Source: Methyloligella sp.
Lineage (GTDB): Bacteria; Pseudomonadota; Alphaproteobacteria; Rhizobiales; HXMU1428-3
Assembly (NCBI GenBank): GCA_021604645.1
Contig: BQJJ01000013.1
Location: 44,602-108,601 of the forward strand
Reading direction: 5' to 3'
DNA: 64,000 nucleotides
The position numbers and the translations under genes are program-made. Positions 56,167 through 64,000 of this stretch are shown piece after piece. Below the pieces are notes generated by a model. The model was not told where the DNA came from. It saw nothing but the letters and a program-made list of their open reading frames with translations, and searched no databases. How positions within the stretch are numbered: position 1 is the first letter of the stretch; every line of letters starts with the position of its first letter.

Positions 56167-56772
56167 TTAAACCGGATCTTCAGGCGCGGTTGCCTGCATA
56201 GACGCACGCAATCTCATTTCTTGATACCAAGCAGAAAGCTCAGGATGCCGATCTCTCCATTTAAGATGAGGAAGACGGAAATCTACATAAGCCATTGCAC
56301 AAGCAATCGCGATATGGCCCAAATTCAATTGAGCATCCATGCCTTTGATCATCTTGGCAGCTGCTCCAACACCGCGCGCAACCGCAATCTCATCACGAAC
56401 TATTTTTTCTTTCATTTGCTTTTCAGCTGGGCGCTTACGCTCAAGCATCGAGCGAATAGCAACATCAATCATAGTGTCCGCATGAGCTTCTGCCTGCAGT
56501 ACGAACCAACGACTGGCACCAGCCTCAGGTACAAACTTAGGACCCTGCATATTGCTTTCAATATAATCAACAATGAGCTTGCTATCATAAAAAGCAACAC
56601 CATTCGTCAAAATCATAACCGGCACTCGGCTCATTGGGTTATGAGCAATAAGTTCTTTTGGGTCTTCAAAAGCATTTACATTTTCAACTTCAATATCATC
56701 AAAACCTTTTTCAATGAGCAACACACGCACCTTACGAACAAAGGGTGATGTTGGGCTACCTATGAGTCTCAT
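56167..56772 (-). CDS. Glutathione S-transferase family protein
   Basis: A 201-residue protein with a thioredoxin-like N-terminal domain (RLIGSPTSPFVRKVRVLLIEKG; SPFVRKV carries the usual N-terminal Ser/Thr). The cis-Pro and substrate loop follow (NPMSRVPVMIL), then YDSKLIVDYIE. The helical C-terminal domain has GHIAIACAMAYVDFRLPHL. Such enzymes conjugate glutathione to electrophiles or reduce peroxides; the substrate is unknown. Its stop codon abuts the repeats at 56165. Confidence 0.9.
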   Translation of the reverse strand: MRLIGSPTSPFVRKVRVLLIEKGFDDIEVENVNAFEDPKELIAHNPMSRVPVMILTNGVAFYDSKLIVDYIESNMQGPKFVPEAGASRWFVLQAEAHADTMIDVAIRSMLERKRPAEKQMKEKIVRDEIAVARGVGAAAKMIKGMDAQLNLGHIAIACAMAYVDFRLPHLKWRDRHPELSAWYQEMRLRASMQATAPEDPV

Positions 56773-56860
56773 CGCGTTTCTCCAAATTGAAGTTAAATGT
56801 TTAAGTAACTATGCCTTCCAGTGATTTGGCACCTAAGTCAAGTTCAAATCAAAATCTTTA

Positions 56861-57282
<422 letters not shown>

Positions 57283-57315
57283 ATGATATGGTGATGCAAT
57301 CAATCTAAAGAAAGG

Positions 57316-58140
57316 TCAAGCTTTAATAATATCGAGCAATTGATCAACAAGCCTAATCGTTTGAAAATCAGGTTTCCCATCAACTCTTGATGGGCGATAA
57401 TGCCGTTGAAAAGCTGTGATAACCTGCACAGTGCGCTGATCTAACTCACCGGTAACTTCAAGCCCATAACCAATAGCTACAAACTTGTTCTGCAAATCCA
57501 TCAATAAAGCCTCTTGCAGATCAGGACATGCATTATCACCGCTACTCTCAGGATCAAGCCAAAGTCCAATTCCTCTTCTGGCAAGGCCCGCCCAATCAAA
57601 GTGCGCACCAGGATCTTGCTTCCTATGTGGCGCAACATCAGAATGTCCTAAAACTCTTTTGGGGTGTATTTTATGACGTTTAACTATATCAGCACAAAGC
57701 TCAGTCACGGCCGCCATTTGCGCGACACCATAGGCCGGCAAACGTGTCAGAGCAGCACCTTGATTTTGAATTTCAATTCCAATTGAACAAGAATTTATAT
57801 CAGCCTCACCAGCCCATTCAGATTCGCCAGCATGCCAGGCCCTGTGTTTCTCTGCGACCATCTGAATGATCCGCCCTCTTCCATCAACCAAATAATGTGA
57901 AGAAACCCCACCTTCAGGCGTAGTCAGCAATTGAAGCGCATAATCATTCGTAGGTGTCGCCGTATAATGGAGCAACAACAAGTCAATTTTAACCGTGGGC
58001 CTTTGTATCGCCCCAGAACCAGACAAATTCACAGTCGGCCGCCGATCGTTAAAATTTACAGACGGCAACCAATCTCCATCTTTCAAAAGAGCTGTATCTG
58101 TTGGAACAGGCCGGCTTGAAACATCAATATCTTCAGACAC
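57316..58140 (-). CDS. N-acetylmuramoyl-L-alanine amidase (Amidase_2) with PG-binding domain
   Basis: A 274-residue amidase of the AmpD/AmiD type, which cuts the bond between MurNAc and the stem peptide. Zinc ligands are in LLLLHYTA (His) and VLGHSDVAPHRKQDPG (His and Asp), with HRAWHAG and IGIEIQNQG in between. The C-terminal 70 residues are a peptidoglycan-binding domain (LQNKFVAIGYGLEVTGELDQRTVQVITAFQRHYRP). There is no signal peptide, suggesting a cytoplasmic recycling enzyme. It is 28 bp downstream of the DnaJ-type gene. Confidence 0.92.
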   Translation of the reverse strand: MSEDIDVSSRPVPTDTALLKDGDWLPSVNFNDRRPTVNLSGSGAIQRPTVKIDLLLLHYTATPTNDYALQLLTTPEGGVSSHYLVDGRGRIIQMVAEKHRAWHAGESEWAGEADINSCSIGIEIQNQGAALTRLPAYGVAQMAAVTELCADIVKRHKIHPKRVLGHSDVAPHRKQDPGAHFDWAGLARRGIGLWLDPESSGDNACPDLQEALLMDLQNKFVAIGYGLEVTGELDQRTVQVITAFQRHYRPSRVDGKPDFQTIRLVDQLLDIIKA

Positions 58141-58168
58141 ATCAATTCCTTATTTTTTAGAGCTTTGG

Positions 58169-58888
58169 TTAAAGCCCGCGCTGTTTGGAAACAGCATCAT
58201 AAGCCTCATTAATCCCTTGCAACCGCTCAGTCGCAATCGCGATAAACTCTTCAGGCACACCGCGTGCGATTAATTTATCAGGATGATTATCACGCACAAG
58301 CTGGCGATAATGTGATTTCAAATCATCATCAGCAATTTCCGGCTCAACACCCAAAATTTGATAGGGGTTCTCTTCTTTATTAAGCACATGCCGTGCCTGA
58401 ATATTCGCAAATTCACTTTCAGAAAAACCAAAAATACGAGCAACCTCTTCTAGAAAAGCAATCTCATTTGGATGAAGAATATTATCGGCTTTAGCAATAT
58501 GAAATAATCCATCAAGCACATCAGATAAAATCTGCTTATCGCCGCTCATGCAAGTTGCCAACTGTTTGGCATAGGCATCAAACCCAGCCACGTCCTGCTT
58601 TGCCAAATCAAAGAGGCGAGCCACATTCTTCACATCATCATCCGGCACCTTAAAAACTTCTTTAAAAGCTTTAATCTCATCTTGAACAACAACACCATCC
58701 GCCTTGGCCATTTTAGCACCAAGCGCAATCACACCTACCGTAAAAGCAACTTCACAATCACTTGGGCGATCTTCTTCCATCCAATGGTCCACAGCGAAAT
58801 GCCCAGCCATTAAGCCAAGCACACCGCCAACGGGTCCTCCAACGGCAAGACCAGCAGCACCACCAGCAAGTTTCCCCCAAATCGACAT
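58169..58888 (-). CDS. TerB-DnaJ domain co-chaperone (DjlA-like)
   Basis: A 239-residue protein. A Gly-rich hydrophobic N-terminus (residues 5-35) may insert in the membrane, followed by a TerB-like helical domain (VGVIALGAKMAKADGVV...EIKAFKEVF). A C-terminal J domain (YQILGVEPEIADDDLKSHYRQLVRDNHPDK) carries the HPD motif that stimulates DnaK ATPase. The order is that of DjlA. The initial segment is poor for a true transmembrane helix. It is upstream of the amidase gene and probably cotranscribed. Confidence 0.88.
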   Translation of the reverse strand: MSIWGKLAGGAAGLAVGGPVGGVLGLMAGHFAVDHWMEEDRPSDCEVAFTVGVIALGAKMAKADGVVVQDEIKAFKEVFKVPDDDVKNVARLFDLAKQDVAGFDAYAKQLATCMSGDKQILSDVLDGLFHIAKADNILHPNEIAFLEEVARIFGFSESEFANIQARHVLNKEENPYQILGVEPEIADDDLKSHYRQLVRDNHPDKLIARGVPEEFIAIATERLQGINEAYDAVSKQRGL

Positions 58889-59139
58889 TTTGCAAACTTT
58901 CCTTAAACAAGACGTCAGCCCTCAAAACAAGCAGCCAACATCTCCTATTCAATATAAAACGAACCGAAAAACCAAACCGATCCGCATCTCTTTTATTTTC
59001 TCTTTTATGTGTTATTTATAGTATGTTTTCACCAATTTAACAGCCCCTTTAAAATTGCCAGTCACTCAATAAAATTCACACATAAGAAAACCTGTTTTTC
59101 GTAACAAATTAAAAACAGAGAAACATAGATCGAACTAAA

Positions 59140-62100
59140 ATGAACACCAGAGAATCCACGAAACCTCAAAAAGAAAACCTAAAGAAAAACAACAAATGGT
59201 CTTTCTGGATTGATCGAGGCGGCACATTCACAGACATTTTAGCAAAAGCCCCAAACGGCGACTTACATCCTCTAAAACTTTTATCAGAAAACCCGGAAAG
59301 CTATGAAGACGCTGCCATCGAAGGCATAAGACAATCATTTAAGCTTAATCCAGATGAGCCAATTCCAGCCCATATGATTGATACGATTAAAATGGGAACA
59401 ACCGTCGCAACAAATGCTCTCCTTGAGCATAAGGGAGAACCAACTCTCCTATTAACAAGCGCCGGACTATCAGATGTCTTGGAAATCGGCACCCAAGCCA
59501 GAGCAGATATTTTCGCGTTAAACATCATCAAACCTCAAATGCTTTATAGCAAAACCTTAGCTATCGAAGAACGCATAAATGCTGATGGCACCATAATCAT
59601 TCCTCTCAACATGGAAAAAACCAAAGAAATTCTACAAGAGCAATTTGACAATGGCTTGCGCTCAGTAGCCATTCTTTTCATGCACAGCTATAAATACCCA
59701 GCTCACGAACAAGCAGTCGCCAAATGTGCCAAAGAAATCGGTTACACACAAATCTCCACCAGCCATAAAACCAGCCCGCTGATAAAATATATCCCGCGCG
59801 GTGACACAACGGTGATAGATGCCTACCTCTCACCAATCTTGCATCACTACACATCCCAAATAGCTAACAAGCTAAACATCAACACATCAAATACTAACTC
59901 ACCAAATATCGATCTCACCTTCATGACCTCGTCAGGCGGGTTAACCTCTTATGATAATTTTGATGGCAAGGATGCAATTTTGTCAGGCCCAGCCGGCGGC
60001 ATCGTAGGTGCAGCGCAAACAGCGGCGAATGCAGGCATCAATAAAATCTTATGTTTCGATATGGGCGGCACCTCAACCGATGTAGCCCATTTTGCAGGCA
60101 ACTATGACGTGAGCTTCGAAACAGAAATTGCAGGCCACCGCCTCCAGTCCCCAATGCTTCACATTCACACTGTCGCTGCCGGCGGTGGCTCCATTCTCAC
60201 TTACAAAAACCAAAGACTGGCAACTGGCCCAGAAAGCGCCGGGGCAAACCCAGGCCCCATGAGTTATGGCAAAGGCGGCCCCTTAACCGTCACAGATGCC
60301 AACCTCATGACAGGCCGCATCAACAAAGATCATTTCCCGCATATTTTCGGCGCGGATCAAAACGAACCACTAAACCTTGAGGCTGTAAAAAACGCTTTCG
60401 AAAAGCGCGCCGCCGAAATTAACGAACAATCCGGGTCAGACCTCAAAGCTGAAAGCTGCGCTGAGGGCTATTTAAAGATCGCGAATGAAAGCATGGCCGC
60501 TGCCATCAAAAAAATATCTATCGAGCGCGGCATAGATGTTAAAGATTACACCCTTCAATGTTATGGCGGCGCAGGCGGTCAACATGCAGCGGATATCGCC
60601 AATCTATTAGGTGTGAAAAAAATCTTCATCCACAAACACTCAAGCCTCCTATCAGCTTACGGAATGGGATTAGCCAAACAATCTGCACGAAAAAGTAAAA
60701 TGGTCACACATGCCCTATCAACCATTAATAAAGACGAGCTCAATAATTTAAGAACATCCCTAACGGGGGAAACTGAAGCTGAGTTAAAAACCAATATAAA
60801 TTTAGCTGAAGACAAAGACCTCAATCTTCAGAAAACCACAACCTGTTATCTCTCCTATCAAGCACAAGAAACAAAAATTCCTGTTCTCTTAAGTGATCCT
60901 GCTTTATTCAACTCTCAAGAAATACAAAAAGAATTCGAACAGGCACACTTAAAACAATTCGGTTTTCTTCAACCCAAAACCCCAATCATTCTTCAACAAA
61001 TTGAAGTTGAAGTTTTTATAAACCCAACCTCTACAGAACCAAAAACAAGACCTGAAAGCACCACTACAAGCCAACATACGAAACAAGAAACAACAAACAT
61101 TTTTCATAATGGCGAATGGCATCAAGCCACTCTACATGATGAAAAAAACAAAACATCCAGAGAAGAAAAAAAGATCAAAGGCCCAGCCCTCTTGATCACA
61201 GATCATCAAACCATTCTCATACCAAAAGCCTGGTCTCTCACCAAAACCAGAGAGGGAGACATGATCATGCTGCGTGAAACAAAAACCGCCCAGCATGAAA
61301 CCATCAGTACAAAAAAAGCTGATCCTATCCGCCTGGAGTTGTTTAATAATCTTTTCATGTCTATTGCGGAGCAAATGGGGGAAGCTCTAAGGGCCACCGC
61401 ACAATCTGTGAACATAAAAGAACGCCTTGATTTTTCATGCGCCATTTTTGATGCTAAAGGCGCACTCATCGCCAACGCCCCTCACATGCCAGTTCACTTA
61501 GGATCAATGGACAGAGCTGTAGAGGCTGTGATCAAAGCCAATCAAAACGGCATAAATAAAGGCATGAGTGAAGGTGATGCCTATATGATCAACGCCCCCT
61601 ATAATGGCGGCACACACCTACCAGACATCACGGTCATCTCCCCCCTCTTTCATGAAAAAAAGCTCGTCGCCTTCGTTGCTTCTCGCGGTCACCATGCAGA
61701 TGTTGGCGGCATAGCCCCCGGCTCAATGAGCCCGAACGCCAAAACCATTCATGAAGAAGGCATTCTAATTGAAAACTTCAAACTCCTCGAAAATGACATT
61801 TTCAGGGAAGACGCCGTTTTAAAACTTCTAACAGACCAAACCTACCCCGCTCGAAATCCAAAACAAAATATCGCAGACCTAAAAGCACAACTCGCAGCCA
61901 ATGCAAAAGGAATGAAAGAACTCATCAAAGCAATTGACGAAGTTAGCCAACCGGTTTTCACAGCTTATATGGAGTTTGTCCAAACCCAAGCCGAAAACGC
62001 CGTCCACAGTCTTATTGAAAATTTAGAAACCCAGCAAAAAGAAGGTAAATTAAAAGGACACTTCACCTGCCAAATGGATCAGGGAACTCAAGTCACAGTA

Positions 62101-62913
62101 AACATCACTCCCGATGCCAAGTCAAAAAAACTCACCATAGATTTCAAAGGCACAAGTAAACAGGCCGAAAACAATTTCAACGCACCAGAACCAGTTACAA
62201 GAGCAGCAGTTCTCTATGTCCTCAGAACTCTCATAGCAGATAAAATTCCAATGAATGCAGGCTGCCTGCGCCCGGTTGAAATCATCATCCCTGAAAAATC
62301 TCTCCTTAAACCAGAAAGCCCGGCAGCCGTTGTTGCAGGCAATGTCGAAACAAGCCAAGTGGTAACGAACTGTCTCTATGGCGCATTCGGCGTTCTTGGT
62401 TTAGCCCAAGGAACAATGAACAACCTCACATTCGGCAATAAAACCCACCAATATTATGAAACACTCTGTTCAGGCGCACCTGCTGGTCCTCCATACAAAA
62501 ACCAAGAAGGGTTTGACGGTGCAGCCGCAATCCATACCCATATGACCAACTCACGTTTAACCGACCCTGAAATCTTAGAAACAAGATACCCCGTTTTATT
62601 AGAACGGTTTACAATTGATAAAAACTCAGGCGGCAAAGGGCGATGGTCAGCAGGCGATGGTATAACCCGTTCAATCCAGTTTTTAGAAAATTTAGAAGTC
62701 TCCCTTCTAACCGGCTATAGACAACAAGCAATTCCAGGGATTGAAGGTGGCGAGCCTGGCCGCAAAGGCAAAAACAGTCTCAAATCGACAAACGGAAAAA
62801 CAGTGAAATTAAGCTCCACATGCTCAATCCAGGTCAAAAAAGGGGACTGTTTAACGATTAGAACCCCAACTGGAGGCGGGTTCGGCCCCCTTAAGCAACG
62901 AAATAAAGAATAA
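59140..62913 (+). CDS. Fused hydantoinase A/B, 5-oxoprolinase-type ATPase
   Basis: A 1257-residue fusion of HyuA and HyuB halves. The N-terminal HyuA half has [17 protein letters not shown], an actin-like ATP-binding [12 protein letters not shown], and TSSGGLTSY. The HyuB half starts near residue 730 ([23 protein letters not shown]) and contains [12 protein letters not shown] and [15 protein letters not shown]. It ends with GGxGxxRxGDG-like [14 protein letters not shown]. Members open 5-oxoproline or hydantoin rings using ATP. A fused chain of this size is typical of 5-oxoprolinase, making glutamate from 5-oxoproline. The substrate is inferred. It stands alone. Confidence 0.9.
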   Translation: MNTRESTKPQKENLKKNNKWSFWIDRGGTFTDILAKAPNGDLHPLKLLSENPESYEDAAIEGIRQSFKLNPDEPIPAHMIDTIKMGTTVATNALLEHKGEPTLLLTSAGLSDVLEIGTQARADIFALNIIKPQMLYSKTLAIEERINADGTIIIPLNMEKTKEILQEQFDNGLRSVAILFMHSYKYPAHEQAVAKCAKEIGYTQISTSHKTSPLIKYIPRGDTTVIDAYLSPILHHYTSQIANKLNINTSNTNSPNIDLTFMTSSGGLTSYDNFDGKDAILSGPAGGIVGAAQTAANAGINKILCFDMGGTSTDVAHFAGNYDVSFETEIAGHRLQSPMLHIHTVAAGGGSILTYKNQRLATGPESAGANPGPMSYGKGGPLTVTDANLMTGRINKDHFPHIFGADQNEPLNLEAVKNAFEKRAAEINEQSGSDLKAESCAEGYLKIANESMAAAIKKISIERGIDVKDYTLQCYGGAGGQHAADIANLLGVKKIFIHKHSSLLSAYGMGLAKQSARKSKMVTHALSTINKDELNNLRTSLTGETEAELKTNINLAEDKDLNLQKTTTCYLSYQAQETKIPVLLSDPALFNSQEIQKEFEQAHLKQFGFLQPKTPIILQQIEVEVFINPTSTEPKTRPESTTTSQHTKQETTNIFHNGEWHQATLHDEKNKTSREEKKIKGPALLITDHQTILIPKAWSLTKTREGDMIMLRETKTAQHETISTKKADPIRLELFNNLFMSIAEQMGEALRATAQSVNIKERLDFSCAIFDAKGALIANAPHMPVHLGSMDRAVEAVIKANQNGINKGMSEGDAYMINAPYNGGTHLPDITVISPLFHEKKLVAFVASRGHHADVGGIAPGSMSPNAKTIHEEGILIENFKLLENDIFREDAVLKLLTDQTYPARNPKQNIADLKAQLAANAKGMKELIKAIDEVSQPVFTAYMEFVQTQAENAVHSLIENLETQQKEGKLKGHFTCQMDQGTQVTVNITPDAKSKKLTIDFKGTSKQAENNFNAPEPVTRAAVLYVLRTLIADKIPMNAGCLRPVEIIIPEKSLLKPESPAAVVAGNVETSQVVTNCLYGAFGVLGLAQGTMNNLTFGNKTHQYYETLCSGAPAGPPYKNQEGFDGAAAIHTHMTNSRLTDPEILETRYPVLLERFTIDKNSGGKGRWSAGDGITRSIQFLENLEVSLLTGYRQQAIPGIEGGEPGRKGKNSLKSTNGKTVKLSSTCSIQVKKGDCLTIRTPTGGGFGPLKQRNKE

Positions 62914-63047
62914 ACAAACGCTTACCCATTGTTAACAAAGGAAAATAAAAAAGACTTGTATCTTTGCAAATATTAACCAATACTTTTCGTAATTAAGAAC
63001 AAAAAAACACAACCATAAATTGAAATGAATAGAGGAGGAATGATATC

Positions 63048-63131
63048 ATGAATCTGGAACGCAGCCTGGTAACAGCTACGACAATTCTAGCGTTCAGTGT
63101 TATCGCAGCAGCTATTATGGGATTACTTTAA
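63048..63131 (+). CDS. 27-residue single-span membrane peptide
   Basis: ATG at 63048 follows a strong GAGGAGGA Shine-Dalgarno at 8-nt spacing. The frame encodes a short polar start (MNLERS) and a hydrophobic run of about 18 residues rich in Ala, Ile and Leu, ending GLL before TAA. The strong ribosome site and clean membrane-span composition support translation; no family is recognised. It lies between the oxoprolinase and flagellin genes. Confidence 0.6.
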   Translation: MNLERSLVTATTILAFSVIAAAIMGLL

Positions 63132-63376
63132 ACCAATATTCCATAATAGAAACAACTTACTCCTCCCCGGACACCCCCTATTATATTGCCCAAAATGCTT
63201 AAGTGGGCCCAGTTTTCTGCCTTTTTGCTAGGGCATAAGCAAACATAATATACCCCAAAAAAACGCTAACTATTAACTCTTCCCACACCATAAAACATAA
63301 AAAAAACACCTAAACACGCCTTAATTGGCATTAAAAAGAGAAAAACTATCCATATTTTTCAAAAACTTATCCCATT

Positions 63377-63402
63377 TTAAAACCGCTTTAACCTCGAATT
63401 AA
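63377..63402 (+). promoter_or_regulatory. Tandem CtrA-type sites upstream of flagellin
   Basis: TTAA occurs at 63377, 63388 and 63399, each pair separated by exactly 7 nt, giving two overlapping TTAA-N7-TTAA sites. This is the recognition pattern of CtrA, the alphaproteobacterial cell-cycle and motility regulator. The array ends 80 bp before the flagellin ATG, a plausible activator position. The rest of the gap 63132-63481 holds a small hairpin (CGCTC/GAGCG, 63429-63443) in the leader and nothing else I can name. Confidence 0.65.
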
Positions 63403-63481
63403 CTCTAGCTTCCTATGGTACCTCTAATCGCTCAGAAAGAGCGTGAGTCTAATTTTTAGTACCTAGGAAAGGGTAAGTATT

Positions 63482-64000
63482 ATGGCTGGAGAAATCACTC
63501 TATCGAGTGCCGTGCGCTCGAATCTATTGGCTTTGCAAGACACAGCAAGCCTTCTAAGTAAAACTCAAGAAAAACTGGCAACAGGCCTTAAAGTCAACAG
63601 CGCGTTGGATGATCCAACTGCGTTCTTTACTGCAAGCTCGCTTAACAGTCGTGCTAACGATCTATCTCGTCTGCAAGATTTCGTAGGCAATGCAGTTCAA
63701 ACAATTAAAGCCGCTGACGAAGGCATCTCAGCCATCACCAAATTGGTGGAAAGTGCTGAAGCTACTGCTCGTCAAGCGCTTCAATCTGCTGGTAACACAG
63801 CGTCTTCAACAGGTACTGTTGACACAACAGCAACTGGTTTTGACAGCTTCACAGCAACAAATACCAGCTCAAACACAGTAACCACAGCAAACTTCGATGA
63901 TTTCACAGCTACAAACACAGGTAACGTTGCCCTAACAACAGGCAACTTCGATGACTTTGAAGCCACGACAACTGGTTCAAACGTTACTGGCTTAAACGGT
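63482..64000 (+). CDS. Flagellin, 5' part (runs off window end)
   Basis: The first 173 codons of a flagellin. The N-terminal D0/D1 region reads SSAVRSNLLALQDTASLL and SKTQEKLATGLKVNSALDDP, then AFFTASSLNSRANDL and AADEGISAITKLVESAEATARQAL. This is the alphaproteobacterial flagellin type that polymerises into the filament. From about residue 112 the variable domain starts, made of imperfect repeats around FDDFTATNTG. AGGAAAGGG precedes the ATG. The C-terminal D1/D0 part is outside the window. Expression is probably linked to the CtrA-type sites upstream. Confidence 0.92.
   Translation, partial: MAGEITLSSAVRSNLLALQDTASLLSKTQEKLATGLKVNSALDDPTAFFTASSLNSRANDLSRLQDFVGNAVQTIKAADEGISAITKLVESAEATARQALQSAGNTASSTGTVDTTATGFDSFTATNTSSNTVTTANFDDFTATNTGNVALTTGNFDDFEATTTGSNVTGLNG

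Overview
The window is a chromosomal segment of an alphaproteobacterium, most probably from or near the Hyphomicrobiales (Rhizobiales), with unusually AT-rich DNA for that group. The evidence is a circularly permuted two-piece tmRNA with an ANDN...AA tag, an SspB of the alphaproteobacterial type beside it, the order thyA-folA-hflK, an FtsZ with a very long C-terminal linker, a TTAA-N7-TTAA (CtrA-type) site array before a flagellin, and a dcw cluster running on into lpxC, bamD and ligA.

Layout. 1-5348 (minus): start of hflK, two tandem cytoplasmic chemoreceptor-like genes, folA, thyA. 5502-9010 (plus): ssrA tmRNA, sspB, fumC and a small ribbon-helix-helix gene, then a bidirectional terminator. 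9078-13055 (minus): a large AsmA-family gene. 13413-20982: a mixed, partly accessory stretch with a ClC channel, a PIN-like protein, a cupredoxin, a small secreted Cys protein, a UvrD/PcrA helicase, a lipoprotein and an unrecognised protein. 21548-27681 (plus): a DUF3754/TMEM143-like protein, prmA, an Xaa-Pro aminopeptidase, a small cassette-like gene between 24-bp direct repeats, and an FAD monooxygenase. 27691-54566 (minus): ligA, bamD, lpxC, then the whole division and cell-wall cluster read from mraZ downwards (mraZ, rsmH, ftsL, ftsI, murE, murF, mraY, murD, ftsW, murG, murC, murB, ddl, ftsQ, ftsA, ftsZ). 55326-62913: a DUF3224 protein, a glutathione S-transferase, RNase P RNA, an N-acetylmuramoyl-L-alanine amidase, a TerB-DnaJ protein and a fused hydantoinase/5-oxoprolinase. 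63048-64000: a 27-residue membrane peptide and the 5' part of a flagellin.

How the genes work together. The dcw genes make the lipid-linked peptidoglycan precursor (MurC-F, Ddl, MraY, MurG) and the septal machine that uses it (FtsL, FtsQ, FtsI, FtsW, FtsA, FtsZ). lpxC and bamD extend this to the outer membrane. tmRNA and SspB form one quality-control pathway: tagging of stalled products and their delivery to ClpXP. Intrinsic terminators after mraY, ftsZ, lpxC and bamD suggest that the long minus-strand block is several transcription units. Four TGGG repeats at exact 10-bp spacing lie over a possible mraZ promoter and look like the MraZ operator.

The most unusual content is intergenic. Two repeat families fill the gaps and all recognised copies read on the plus strand. 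The first is a structured element of about 120-180 nt, in five copies. Its 5' hairpin and last hairpin have unrelated sequences in different copies yet pair in each full copy, which is what a conserved folded RNA, or a hairpin-dependent mobile element, would show. The second is a short palindrome with a fixed 3-4 nt bulge in its 3' arm; its arms vary by compensatory changes, copies are nested in each other's loops, and some sit inside or beside the first family. No transposase for either family is present in the window.
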